Counted from the stretch's first letter, positions 13,101-28,100 are shown. The stretch is 64,000 nt of DNA from Glandiceps talaboti (GCF_964340395.1 NC_135569.1:9220540-9284539), one strand, 5' to 3'. Translations and numbers: made by a program. Notes: generated by a model not told the origin, from the sequence alone.

Positions 13101-16100
13101 TTCAATTGCCGCAAACACAAACATGTGGCAACTATTAAACACTAAAGAAATGGAAAATCGGATGACAGGTGGTCTCTTCTGATGCAGTTATATTGGCACC
13201 TTGAGATAATCAAGACACTTCTATTCATACCTGAAACACACTCTCACTTTCAGCCACGGACAATAGAAAACACAATAGCATTAAAGAGGGGAGAAAAACT
13301 TTTCGGAAAATATGGGTTGATGGTGTAAACTTTATTCATTGTTGGGCAATAATAATTTGAAAATGTGTCTCCCTTTAAATCTTGCTTTTGTGCATCTCCC
13401 CCTTAAGTTTGTATACTCTGTACCTTATAAGTAGGAGGGCTGGATTTGTACTCTGTACTAAGCACTGTATTTATAATTTGACAGTTGTACATAGAACACT
13501 TTAATAAACACAGCACAGCACAGCACAGCACAGCACAGCCCAGCCCAACCAAACCGAACCCAACCCAACTCAACCACCCAACACAATACAACACAACTTT
13601 TACCACATTTCAAACCATGGACATCACATACATAAACCAAATAGATAAATCCTTGTACAATATCTCACCTTGATAAGTATTTTATACTTCAGCTGCTCTG
13701 GAGAGGGAAGGTACTTAGCCCTGGAATCTAAAGGCTCCAAGTCTAACTTGTCTGGACGAAAGGAATTCAGGAAACCAACCACACCATGTAATGCACGTAG
13801 GTTTTTATAATTCAATGCAATCTATCACGCTAACTATCTAATCTAATACATGTATATATTACACTGTCTGAATATAGAACAAGTGACAACAGAACAGTTG
13901 CTCCATACAAAACAAGAAATATGGGGTTGGAGGAAACTCAGACCACTATAGTATGTATGTATGACAGTGTGGGTGTGTGTGTAAGTATAGGTGTGTGTGA
14001 GTGCATGTATACATGTATATGTATGTGTTTGTAGATATAGTAGGAACCATATGTGTGTATGTCTGTGCATGTATACATTATGTGTGTGGATGAGTAGTAG
14101 GTATTTGTGTCTGTGTGTGTGTGTGTGTGTCTGTGTGTGTGTCTGTGTGTGTGTGTGTGTGTGTTTGTTTGTTTGTGTGTGTTTGTGTGTGTATTTGTGT
14201 GTACATGTGTGAATTCTCCCTTAAATCTCAGTATGGGGGGGTGGGGGTAAATTGATGCTTTTGATAATTTGCCAAGTCTATGTGCAATATGTCATGATAA
14301 ATTGTCAAACATTGCTGTGTTTTAATATTTCTCGAAGGATACCACCAAAGACTTCCACCATATAGACGGCCATTTTCTTCTGTTGTTGTAGACAGCAGTG
14401 ATTCTCCAAAGAGATAATGACAGGGTATGGACTACTGACAAACGCATACTTATTGATTGTCTGAATAACGTTCTTAAAGAGTATTTTAGACGTTAGCGTG
14501 TAACCATGATAAACAACTGGTTCACCATCAGGGCCATCCCAACAATCCACTGAAAAAAAAAAAAAAAAAAAAATTTGTGAATTTCTGAAGCTTCTCATAT
14601 CAATACTAAATGATACACAATTAGGAATAAAAGATAAATATTTATTGAATCTATCAATAGAAAAATAAAGTTCCCCGAAAAGGGAAGGCACAAGGGGCAG
14701 TTTGCTGGTCCCTACGTATATATTGCATATGTACGCCAGTAACTATAATCGCATCTAGCATTCTCATTGGTTGAGACTGATCGCTGAAAAATACCGTAAA
14801 GGATTGTGGGAATGTATACGTTTCCATGGTAATTCAATATGGCAGACCCAAGATGGGGATTACTAGTTACCAGCAGTCGCACACGAACTGATAGGTCATG
14901 TGATGATGCAGGGACCAATAAAATGAGCCAGGTGCTGCGGGATCGCAGTGAGGAAGTAAAAACGGTTAGTTATTGTGCTGCTGTAATAGTTCTAATGCGC
15001 ACATCATGTGACTTGAATTCCTAGGACACAAAATAATGTATTCCATGTGCTGATTTTTACAGCAATTTGACATGGTCCCTAAAAACCAAAAATAATTGTG
15101 TGTTTCCAATAACAAGGCCTCAAAAAAACAGGTCAGGATTTACTTTATTTTATCTTATTTTGACCTTTTTAAAAAATAATATTTTTTGAAAAAAATATTA
15201 CTTCCACCCAAAAACAAATGAAATGTTTGTTAGAATACCCCTCCTGTGATATTTTGATGAAATATGTACAGACATCACTGGGGAAAGAAAGAAAACATGC
15301 ATAAAGGTCAAGATGATAAATAATTTCTTAACATTTTTGTTTTAAATCTTTCAAAAAATGTTTAGGGTCGGTTGATTTATTGGAAACACACAATTTTTTA
15401 ATTTTGCCTTAACGTAATAGACGAGGATGATTCTGATAAAAGATTTATAGTGGAAAACACTTTTATCAGACAATTAGATGAAGATTACTAGTTTCAGTAC
15501 ATAACAAAATAATAGCTATCTATAAATCGTAAACTGATTGTTTTTGCTACAAACTTTCATCTCCTCAAGGCTTTTTATATAATTGATAACTTGTACACTG
15601 TCGTTTGCAAATCTGTATCGTCTCTCTGAGTATTTAAAAGAAGTAATGATTAATTAGTTTAATTTTCTGACAATAATATTGTTGATAGTGAATTATTTCA
15701 TAAATCACTTTATTGGATTACATTACTTGTAAGAGTTTTGGCGGGAAAACACTGAACAACATATCATTATTTTTTTTGGTCAAATTATGAAGCAAATTAC
15801 AGAGCAAAATCTAAATGATAAAATAATATGTTATTCCTCAATATTTTTTTTCATTCAGCCAAGGAAAATACGAGTGACCTAAGTCTAGCGACTCGTAGTG
15901 ACAACCCTTAGGTCAAGAGCATTTTCTGGCTGATTGAAGAAAAATATTGAAGAATAACATAATTATACCAGCGCCAGTAATATCAAAGAAAAATTGGGGA
16001 CACTAATGACAATTTTGAACATTTTGACTCATATTTCGAACACAGCAGAACCAGTGATATCGACACGTTTTTGTGACATAGACATGCATTGTCGTGATGT

Positions 16101-19100
16101 AGAACGACAAGAGTATATATCCGAATTTCCATATTTTGTTTTCAACTTTGCTCGTGCAAGCAGTATAATGGTATGTACCGGTATTGACAGAACCCAATGA
16201 TGTCAAGAGTCCAGATTTGGTATACCTGTCTGAGCTACTTGCCTGGAGTACTTTCAGTGCTCTCTGTGGTAGTACTTTCATGAACATAGCATTCAAGTGA
16301 AAGTGCAGCACAAAATGACGTAAGAACAAGAGTTAATGCCCTGAGTACCCTGGGGTTTGCTATCTTTACTTAGTAAATGTTTATCCAAAACAGAAATTTT
16401 CATTTTAAAAAACAAGCGTGTGTTCAAGTGATTTTGTGTACATGGAATGACCTCACACTCATTTGCATACAATAATGCAATAGTGTCTTTGATACTACAC
16501 TGCAAGCACTGATGCAAGTACAATGTAGTAATCATTGGTAAAAAAATAATGCAACAGTAGCCATTTTTATACAAAATTCTTCATTACAGCATAGTATACC
16601 TACCTTCCACACATCTACAGCCACTTTGTAAAACAAATGCATAAACATCCATACTGGACTTGGATAGTAGTTGGTCTCCAAGGAGATATGTATTATGGGA
16701 TGTAGCTATGTAATACTGAGACAGTGGTCTACTCATGTCCTGATGTACTCTGGAATGTTTGGGGTTGAAAATGTCGCCCTCTCTGCTCAACAGGAATCGA
16801 CTAAAACCTAACAAAAATACACAAAATTTGATACTGTATGAGTTCTTCTACTTTGAGTCAGTATATATATGAAACTTAAAGGGGTTAAATCACATTAAAC
16901 ATTAATTTTTGACAACTTGAGCCAACTCGGGGTCTAATTCAAGATTTAAGCTGTTTTTTGGACCAATTTACTGAAAGTTAATACCATAGAAATTCTGAAA
17001 TAAAATACATGTGGTTCTTGTCTTTGATAGCGTGTCTAGAGATCGAGTGACACTAAACAGGTTTTAATATCTGGTAATGCATACTTCAGAGCTGACGATC
17101 CCATATCATCAAATCTGACGGGTTCTATTCACAATTTACATGACATAGTTCTTTTCATGTCATATTTCCTACACACTGTAATTGTTGTCATACCATCACA
17201 AATCAAACCCAGGTCAATTTTCTCTTTTTACACTTTTCAGGTGCAAAAATTTAGAATGACATCCCTGTCAACATAAAATGTATTAATTCTTTATAACGTT
17301 TCAAACAAACCTTCAAGCAACATTTACTGGCACAGTATAACTGATCAACTGTATATATTTGTACTTTTAATCATGTGTACATAATACTTTATATATTTTG
17401 AGTCATATTGAGTACCTTGCTGTGAATTTCTGTATATAAATATGTGAGGGGACAGGCCCTGACTAGCTGTAAGCTATATCCTGACTCCCCATTTACCCAC
17501 TGTTATATTTATTTGGGGTAAAATAAACAGATTACACTACATAATTACATTTTTATTAAAGATTATACAGATATAATTGTATGTGTGTAAAGATGTCATC
17601 AATTATCATATCACAAGTAACCTGTCATCAACACTTTTTAATTCCTTTCTACAAGGTAGTAAATTTCATGTCATATTTCATAGACTTTTCGATAAAATTT
17701 TTAGCTGCCGTGAATGCGAGTATTATGTTCTATATCAATACATTATAAGCCCTTTGACATATTTGATGTTATCTAACATTAATGCCATTCCATCATACTG
17801 TGTGCCTGAACTTTTTTTACAATTACATTTTATGTCATATTTCATAGACTTCTCAATAAAACTTTTCGCTGTCATGAACTGCAAGTATTACATTCTTTAT
17901 TTTCAATGTATTCAACTCATATTTGACGTTATCTAAAAACAACGATATTCCATCATACTGTGTGACTGAACTTTTTTTGCAATATGAAATTTCCTGTCAT
18001 GTATCACAGCCTTCTTGATAGAGTTGTAGCTGTCATGAACTGTGAGTAATATATTCGTCATCTTCAATGTATTAAACTTTTCATATTTGATGTTATCTAA
18101 AATCAACATCATTCCATCATACCGGTACTATTTTGACTATGTTGTAATTAAATTTCATTCATTATATAGCGACAACATTTTGATAAAATTCTGATAAGTT
18201 CTGAACTAATAATACACAGTCTCTCTATCTTTTTGTTATCTGCAGCCAATGCCTTCCAGTCAATGCTACGTGACTAAATTTTTTAACAATTTTGTAAATT
18301 TCATATTTCACAGACTCAGTCATATAGTTTTAACTGTCTCATGAAGTTCTAGTGTTATACATGTACTCTCTATGGTAGTCTAGTTCCTATACAGTATCGT
18401 TATGATTTAAATTATACCTTCACTCACAACTGTGGTTAGACCACAGTTGGCATCCATACTATCTCTATGGATACACTAGACTTTTCATCATCTTTGATGT
18501 TATCTACAATCAATACTGTTCAGCCTTAAAAAAGTTTCCAAAATTTGCCATGGTGGCGCTCTACTTCCTGTCTGTGTGTACCTTGGGGGTATACATGGTA
18601 TAGGTTACTCAGTTAATCCTAGAGCACTGCTTTCCTCGTTGTCTGAACAATGCAAAATACATCCCTGATTTACACTTCTACAGAATACCAAGGGACAAAG
18701 CTCTTAAGAAATGGTACTATGATGTGATGATACCCCCAATTTGAGCGAGGGCGCTGTATTCTCAATTTCCTGTTTGCAGTCTGCAATGGCCTATTGTACT
18801 TCACTGTATTTTTATTTAGTCGTCCATTTCATGTCTTTTCATTTCCTACAAACTAAACTCAAACAGAAGGAACTGAAATGTACATTTGGAGCATTCATTT
18901 GAAGTTCATGCAAATCTGTCAGTGAGGATATCAGTTACTTGTACTTTGCGTGTGACTAAGATTTTTTTTCTATTATGTTCTCATTTCATGTTTTTTTCAT
19001 TTTCTATGAATGTAACTCAACCTAAAGGAACTGATATGTACATTTGGAACATTCATATGAAAATCATGTAAGTCTGTCTGTGAGGGTACGGTATCAGTTT

Positions 19101-22100
19101 TTCAATCGTCTTGCGTGACTGAAATGTTTTTATTAATTCGTCCATTTCAGCATGTCTCTTTTCATTACCTACGAATGATATTCACACAAGGAATTGAAAT
19201 GTACATTTGGACACATTCATGACTGTAACAATTACATGCAAATCTTGTTCCTGAATAGCACTCAATTTTGTACATGAAAGTCTATTTTCTATATCTGCCA
19301 GATTCTATTATGTCGGCTTTCGTATATTTGAAATCCATAACTGGCAGTAAACACATAATATGGTCTAACAGCTTGTCATTATAAATTCATCCACAAAGAC
19401 TTTAAACATGATGAATAATGAATGTTTAATTACATAACCAGGGTAACGCTGTAAAAATTAGCTCTTACAAAACTTGTCATATTTTTTACTATTCATCCAT
19501 AATTGGCACTAATTGCATAATATGTACATACTAACTTGTCCGTTATGAATTTATGCACTAGACTAAATATGCGTTATGGAAGTTAAATTACATAATCATG
19601 TTTTGAAGTCACTCGGTAAAAATGAGTTTTAGCACTTATCTTTACCATTCATTTTTTTCCACTCCATTTCTGGCTATAGATGTATAATAATGTGTATAAT
19701 GTATTTCATGTCCCATTAATAGAAATATGAATTCATAAAAAGTAAACCAAAATTATGATGACATTTTTAAAAAAGTTTTATTACCGCAAGGTTACCCTGT
19801 AAAATTAGTTCCAGTACAATTAGTTTCTGGATGTATATATATTATGTATTTAATGTAAATATTGTATTTTTCTTTCTCAACTTTGTGTAAGAAGAGCCGT
19901 TGGCTCAATTTATCGAGATTAAATAAAGTCAACAACAATGATAGTAATATCTATTTCTGGCTGTAAATACATAATTATACTACTCTGGTAATTGAGCCTT
20001 CAGTTTACTAAGATAGACACAAACTAAATCTATTGTTCTTTAATGTGGTAGATTACACCAGTGGGTGATAGTGGTTTCTCTGTTGTGCAATTCTAATCAT
20101 CCTGTGATCAAGATAGTGTAAACATTGGAAGTCCCAAAACAGTTCACTGCAATTTTGTGGAACTAGCTTACAGAGAGCTGCCCTACTGAGACTATAATTA
20201 AACCAACATCCATTCAATAGTTTATCACTGTTGTATCACCATGTTGTGACAATAATTTTAGTTTGTGTCTGTCTTAGAAAACCAAAGACTAAATCACCAG
20301 AGTAATACATGTCTGTCTATACTAAACTTGTCAATTCATAAAAATGTGAATTTATTTACTTAGAAATAAAATATGATGAATTTTGACAGCTTAATAGCAT
20401 AATCATGTATTTTTACATTTATATACCAAATGGGAATTTCACAATGTTTGAGCAGGGTCCATTATTATCTGGCATACTAGTGCTATTCTTAAGTGTCACG
20501 ACCCATTTTTCAGCACCTTAGAGGTTACTATGGAAATGTCACTCTGGGAATAAAAAGATATTTTTTATAAAACTTTGTATTCTGAACAGTCACAGTCTCC
20601 AGTTTAATTGCATAATCGACTGATTAACTAATAAACATAAGTTTGAGTGAAGCCTGGAATGCAGAGTATAGGCCTTTCCAAAATTTACCATGGGGGCGCT
20701 CTACTTCCTGTCTGTATGTACCTTGGGGGTATACACGGTATAGGTTACTTGATTATTTTCCTCAAAAAACATCCCTGATTTACACTTCTACAGAATACCA
20801 AGGGACAAAGCTCTTAAGAAACGGTACTATGATGTGATGACACCCCCGATTTGAACGAGGGCGCTGTATTCTCAATTTCCTGTTTGCAGTCTGCAATGGC
20901 CTAACAATGTACATAGATTGACTGTGTCACAGGCACTTGGTGCAGGAGATGTGAAAGTATTACAAGGTAAAAGCATGGCTTCAAAAGAAATTTCTTCACT
21001 CTACGACTACCGAAAATTGTTCAAGATGGACGATGAATGATGGAGAATTTACCTAACCCTTAAGCTCTGTTCAGCTGTCGTTGGCAGCAGAGCTAAAAAG
21101 ATTTAACCATGTGTAAATAAAAATAATGAGTTTGACGTACCATCTATTCCTAGCCATCCGTTATGGACATTTTCAGGCACTGGTTCAAAGTTTTTTATAA
21201 TGTCCAAACAATGACGCAGACTGACATTAAACATCTGTAAAAAGAAAAGAGACAAAAAAGTCAAAACCGGATGATTTTGTCAATCACAGGAAATAGCTAA
21301 ACTGAAGAATAAGCTTGTCATAAATGATTCCGAGTCTTAACATCAATAAGACTCTGGTATCAATTATATTCCATGTACAGACATTAAAACAGCTGCTAAC
21401 TATATGATAAGATAACTGTGGCAATTAGATGTTGCAGGTAGGTGGATTTACATTGTAGTTATTTTTTGGGGCAGAGTGACAAAGAAACAAGTCTTCAAAA
21501 GACGAAAAGACGAAGTCCCCCCCCCCCCCCCTACAGACATGTGCATGGACAGACAAAGGTCATTGTAATAGTCCCCTTCAGGCATTGCCTGAAAGAGGGG
21601 GGGGGGGGAGGGGAGGAGGGGCTAACAACAATTGTATACATGCAATACTCACATTTTGTTCAACTTCTAGGAAGTGTGCAAGTTCTGAAGCCGTCATGTA
21701 CTCCTTGCCGTTGCCATAGCGAAGTAACAACATATAAAGTTCCTTCCTTGTACTTATTCGTTTGTAGAAATTGACAAACTCGTCGAAATCAAGGAGTCCT
21801 TCATTTTGATCACCTGTATTAGTATCTGCTTCCTGTGTGAGAAAGATAAATAATTACAATTCTAACAAGTCTCACTGCTGTAGCTAGAACAGTAACAGCA
21901 CAAGCTAACTTTCTACGTTTTTTGGGGGATTATTACTTTTGGTGCACATGAAAGTGTCACAAGTTCATACTTGAGTTACACATGCTAAAAATTTCAGGAA
22001 ACCAAATTTAACTTTTAGAGTGTATCCTGTATATGAACTGTATACATTGACTTTAAATAAAAAATGGGATCCCACCTACATACTGTGTAACATTAAGCAA

Positions 22101-25100
22101 AGGCAGTGAAAGCTTTATATAAATCAGCTTCACCACACAAGCAGCATATGGCAATGATAACAGTTGGGTAGCAAGCATGGCAATGATAATAGTCAATAAC
22201 CAAGCAATGCATAGAGCAATTATTGTAATTCAGTGTAACATTATATCTAAACAGTGGGAATGTTTTGTTGGCTTTGATAGTGATCTACTATCCAGTTACA
22301 TGCTCTCTTTCTTTTGACAACTGTCTGCCTTGTTAGACTTTGTTTCACCTCTGATAGAGTGTCCGTAATTGTATTTGTTAGTTCAGTCATGGAGGTATAA
22401 GGGGAGAGCATGGATGCTGGAGTTCACTTCTGGGTCTATGGGTATGGCAAAACGCAGCAATCTTTGATATGACCAATGGCTTTCATCAAAGAGATATTTA
22501 AAAAATGAAACAAAAAATACAATGGTATATTTATCCTGATTGTGTTGGTCCAGTAAACTGAGAAGGTTAAAATGATATCTGAAATTTCACCGTTACTGAT
22601 ATTTCGTTTACTTGTAGCATAGACATTTAAGAGAAATCTGCTTCCAATGTCTATGCGAGCAGGTAACTTTTATCTTTTATGAATTCAACACATGTACCAC
22701 AGTGACTCCTTTAATTAAAGAACTTTGCCTTAAGATAGAAACAAGTCTTCAAGACTTACGTTAGTGTTACTTCAAGTCTATTCCTTCCCATTGTCTACTT
22801 TAATTGAGGTGGCAGGTAAATTGAACTTTGCGTAATAACGTCTTTGCGACTCTTATCAGAAAATATAAAGTGCTAGCTGTCTCAATGTACAAATTATCAA
22901 CTGATATAGATTTGTGGTACACTGTTACTTTCAGCACTCTACTCCAATTGGCAGATCTATCTTTAATGGGGGATTGTCATCAGGAAATTACTCCTCCACA
23001 CAGTCTTTTAAATGCATGGATGATTTCGGAGGTCTGGCCAATTATCATCTCTTTCCTTGAAATTGTCTGACTGGTATTTGAAATTGGCAAATTGCATGTG
23101 AATGATATATAAATATGTGGTTGGCTGCTTTGCTGTGCTAACAGCAGACATTCCCTCCCTATTAGAGAATATTACTATGTTCAAACTACAAGTGTGAGTT
23201 TCACTCTAAGGTGACATAAAGTTGTAAAACTAAGAAGTTGGATTTGGGACTCCATTCACACTGAATTTTTGAGTGTCCCCTTTCTTACCTTAAACATCTT
23301 AGTATCTCCTTTTCTTACCTTAAACATCTGCTTGACTTTTCTTTTACTGAGATTGACATTCAATCTCCGTAGTAACGTAATAACTTCACTGATACTTAGA
23401 AGTCCATCACCACTCTTGTCAGCTGATTTGAAAGTTGATTTCAACCATCTAGTTGACTTAATTAAGGAGAAGTAACAAAGTCTGTTCTGTAGAAAAAGCC
23501 ACATTTTACCAATTTCTTACATTTTGTGAAACGATATATAATCAATGCAACATCTTCTTGTGCAATGCATCTTGAGAAATAACTGGAGAAATGATTAGAT
23601 CCTAAAGGGTTCATGAAATTGATCAAATTAATCACTGACATTATCAAATTCAGATTCTTAGGGAATATTAATGAGAATATCAAATCCAGAGGGGTAGAGG
23701 AATTGATCAAATGAATGATGACATTATCAAATCCAGAGGGGAAGAGGAATGAATAATTAAAGTTTGTCCAGAGGTGGTTTGTGTATCAAGTTATAAGAAC
23801 TCTAAATGATGCCATTTTGTTGACCTTTGACCTACTTATATTTTTTTACATTGAAAATTTTGAAATATTTTTGTGATTGGCTGATAGTTCATTAAATACA
23901 GTATTATATAAGATTTAAATATGATTTTTAAGTTTTACATTCTAAAGACATTAAGTATTAAGACTACCGAAAACCTATGTTTAATAATAGCAATACATGT
24001 ACATGGTATTTCGGTTTTCGGCGATATAACGAAATACCCAAGGGTGCATGAATGGCACCCGTCAGATATGCTATCAGGACCCCATTCTGAGGTAGAATCT
24101 GCCAAAAAAAACATTACATAACTCGCATTGCAAGGTTCACCCCCAAAAACCACCTCTGGCAACTGGACTAAGTGTAGACTGTAAGATACGTCGTGACGTT
24201 TCGCCCTCACCGCCCTCCTCTCTCCTCTGTTAGGGGTTGGCCGATGTTTGAGGGCGCCCCGTCACGGCGCACCTTACAGACGAGACTAAGTACAATGTGA
24301 TAATTGTGGAAGGGAAGGAAACATTGATGAAGTGAACAACTCCAGAGATGATAAGAACTGATATCACTATTCAAAGGATGTAGAGTACATAAGAATGGTT
24401 TTTGTGTGAATGATTTAATACACACATGGCAAAAGGATACTGGTCACGTAATCTCTGTTGTCTAGTATGACTATCTTCATCAGTAACACCAGCTAATAAA
24501 AACTTCAGTCCTGCGATCCATTCCGTTACATCTTCTCGTTGCCTAGCAACTAAGTCTAATACTTCACACTGGTTGCCATGGATAATTGAGAAGCAACATC
24601 CAGGATCATACTGGCCTTCAAAGCACTTATGGAATGTATCAGTACAGGCACCTTCACGGATCTCACGGATAGAGTCAATTAAAACTGATGGGAAGTGAAC
24701 ACGAAAGAAATTAGTTTCTCTTTCTGAACTAAATGCTAGATCCCCTAGAAGCAATTCCTACATGGGTTCTATCAATTGCGAGTCAGTGTTTCCGTTAGTG
24801 AAAGGTTTTTGTATGCTTACTAGTAACATAAATGTAATCCAGTGTTTTTACTAAGGTTGGGGAATGCCAGTAATAAAAAGGGAAAAATGGGTAAAAATGG
24901 CAGTATTTCCCCATAGAGTCTATGGTAATTTTGTTTGGGAACCCAGGTAAAATGGCATTTCAACCCTGATAGATTTTACCTACTTACTGCCCTTGGCAAA
25001 AACACTGTAGTCACAAGGCCAATGTTATGTTACTGGTTACATTACAACCTTTCAAAATACGTTGGTTGATATTTAAAAATTTAAAAATATTTCTAAAACA

Positions 25101-28100
25101 TCACTGATACCTTGGGTAAACAGAGATTTGTATGAACTGTACAGTTCTTGTTTCTCATCACTACCCTTCCTGACTAACTGAGTTCAATTTATATCTTGAG
25201 ACAGTTAGTGATTTTTGCATCAATTCAATCTGCTCGTCTGTAAAAGTGGCACAAGCTGAGTTTATCAACTTTTCACTCAAATGACAAAACCACTGTAACT
25301 TGTTGTATAATGCTAATATCGATGAATGACATTACTCTTGTCATCTGGCATTATCAGAACAGTTGATTTCAAGGTAGGAATTTACTCAACATTTTTGTAT
25401 GAATGAAAAATTATGTCATCAGATCATTTATTATGTATATCTTTATACCAAGTTTGAGTGCAAGTGGTGGTTTACCATACTGCATATTCAAACGTTACTC
25501 AAAGTAGTCTAATTAGTGCAGCAAAACTTACATCCCAAAATGTAAAAATTTATATAGCTTGTGCCCCTTTAAGCCTCACTATCTTAATTTTTAAGACAGT
25601 AATTTTTGCATCTACATTTCTATCAAGTCTCACTTTCTTAATTTTAAAGGCAGTAACTTACTTTTTGCATCTGCTTTCCTTGAAGGCTTCCATCTTATTG
25701 AACACCGGTCTTGGTCTAAGAAGAACATCCGGGTGATGGCATGGCCCGGACCCTTGACCTTCAGCATGGTGATGCCTTGTTGCATACTACCAATACAGGA
25801 ATGAACTGCAAAGTGATAACAGAGAAAAAATTAATGAAACCTATATTTTATTTTGTTACCTTTAAATAAATCAGTACTTTCTGGTATAGGCTTGTCTTGA
25901 AAACTTTAAAGGGGAAATAGTCTGTAACTTTATGGGTATTGATCATTACTATTATGTCATATTTAAATATTTGATTAGAAACAGCAACTGTAAAATATGA
26001 GAAAGAGTTTGATGTGACAGGCCAAAGTATTGTAAAAAAGTCTTGCCTCAGGATCTACAATGTTAGTGTTTAGCCTCATGGCTTCAATATAAATCTTATT
26101 GAAAACCTGTCATGAGAAATGATGCACTAAATCCGTCGCACAAACAAGAGTGCTGATTTGAACAGAGCCATGCAGAGCATTGTCAGAATCCTATATCACT
26201 CTGTCATCCAATATTTAGTTCTTAAAGGGGCACAAGCTGAGCTTTTTTTAATACTCAAGTTAAAATACGTACAAAAAGTTTCAATCAAATAAACTATTCT
26301 GTTGATGTATGCCTCCTTTTTGCATTACACTTTGTCTTCTGACATTGTTAGAACTGTTCATTGCATAGTAGGGAGTTCCTGTACAGTTTTTAAATGTATA
26401 ATAGATTATGTCATCGGATCATTTGTAAGTTATATCTTAATACCAGGTTTGTGTTCAGTCAAATGCAAGTGATGGCTAAGTATGCATCAGTCATCGTCGC
26501 AAACCATGGCCTGTTTTACGGCAACATTCTTAATAAGCCTCCCACTTATTTTGAAATGTAGTGGTAGAAATAATAACTCTGGTTTGCGAGAATGGCATCA
26601 GTAAGTAGAATACTGCGAGTACCTTTTAATATCGAGAAAAAAAGTACATCCCAAAAACATATAAACTCAGCTTGTGTCCCTTTAATCCCCTCTCTACCAG
26701 AGGGCATTTGTTTGTATACAAAAAACTACGAGATGAATAATACAGGTTTATACAACATTGGTGAATATTTTCTATTACAGCAATATCAGAAGTAGCATGT
26801 AAAATACGTGCAATTGTTTGCAAAGTTCTTTTTTCATTGACAGTTTATTGCACTGTGAGTAGGCATTATGAAATGTAAAAGTTACAAGTAATACTGTAAC
26901 AGTTCTTATCAATTAGTTTATCATTGACATTTTGAATCTTCATGAAAAGGGTAGGCAAGATAATCATGGGTATACATTCCCCGACAAATAGTTGTGAACT
27001 GTAATACTGAACGAAGTAATATGACGTTTGAATAAATGGTAATATATGCGAAGAAAAATCTAAAGAATCATGCGCACCAAAAAGAAGACAAACACATGCT
27101 CTAGCTAGTTACACCTGTCCTGTAAATTACAAAGAATGTCTATTTCAGTAGCAGAGTACTGACTACTTCATGTGTGTGTTTCAATACAATCCTAAGGAAA
27201 TAGGAAAATATTGGATCTGTAATTTCGAAAAATACATGGTTGCACCCTTTATTATGGGTTTATCATTTGAGTATGTACTCTGTATGGAATAGTAGTTGAG
27301 TGACTAGAATAGATTCTATTTTAATTACGGTCCACAATGGAGCTTTTTTCAAACTACATATCGAGGAAATTTGAACGAAATTAAATCCGAAATTTCACAA
27401 AGGTACCGTTTTATACTCAAGTAAGAATTTTCACTTGATGAGATGCTATGAATGGTTAAGGAACTGTTCCTTTGAAGATAATGAATTTTGATCACACTTG
27501 ACGAAAGTTCTTCATTGATACTTTTATTGGAGGAATTTAGAACGGCATTGAATCTGAATTTCATAAATGTATGGATGTTGCACTCAAATAAGTGTTTTCA
27601 CTCCAGGAAACGCGATGAATGGCAACACAGTTGTATGGTTAAAATTAAAGTCACTGAATCTTGATCATGCTTCATAAAAGATCTTTGTTGACACTCTATC
27701 GATTGAAGTAATATAGAGTGGCATTGCATTTGAAATTAAACGAAAGCATGGCCTAGGATTTTGCATATAAATAGATTTACTTCAGGAGATGTGAGAAGAT
27801 GACAGAAACCCATGATGTACAAATGCAAGTGTGGTGTACTTGAGGTATTTGCATAGGCACCTGCAGTGTTTTCTGTAGCAGTGCGGTCATGAAAGTACAG
27901 TAGAAAACACTGCAAGCAAGAGTGCAAATACCCCTGAGCACCCACACTGAAACTTGCACAGAATGGGGTTCTGTTATTATTACATATGTTTATCTAAAAC
28001 AGCAAATTTCTGTAAAAATGACACTGTGAATTGAATAATAATCACACTAAGAGGCATTTTACAAGATCGGTTTGGAGAAGCAAAAGTTGGAAGATTTGCT

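Larger units (their letters stand above)
14550..16603 (-). other. PLCH intron 7
   Basis: 2.05 kb. Contains a 21-base homopolymer next to the exon 8 acceptor (14552-14572), a family I element (15092-15402), a family B hairpin element (15822-15966) and a family J hairpin remnant (about 16215-16360). Confidence 0.7.
16808..21140 (-). other. PLCH intron 6
   Basis: 4.3 kb. Contains two possible LINE 3' tails (17440-17540, 19886-19945), a long diverged ~170-190 bp tandem array (about 17600-19800), two THAP-bearing elements (18531-18793, 20669-20903) and a family G element (19981-20304). No exon found. Confidence 0.7.

Noticed and set aside
20643-20837. 64-codon plus ORF in intron 6 as a gene
   Set aside because: It is an out-of-frame read through the family F element; the THAP-like fragment is in another frame.
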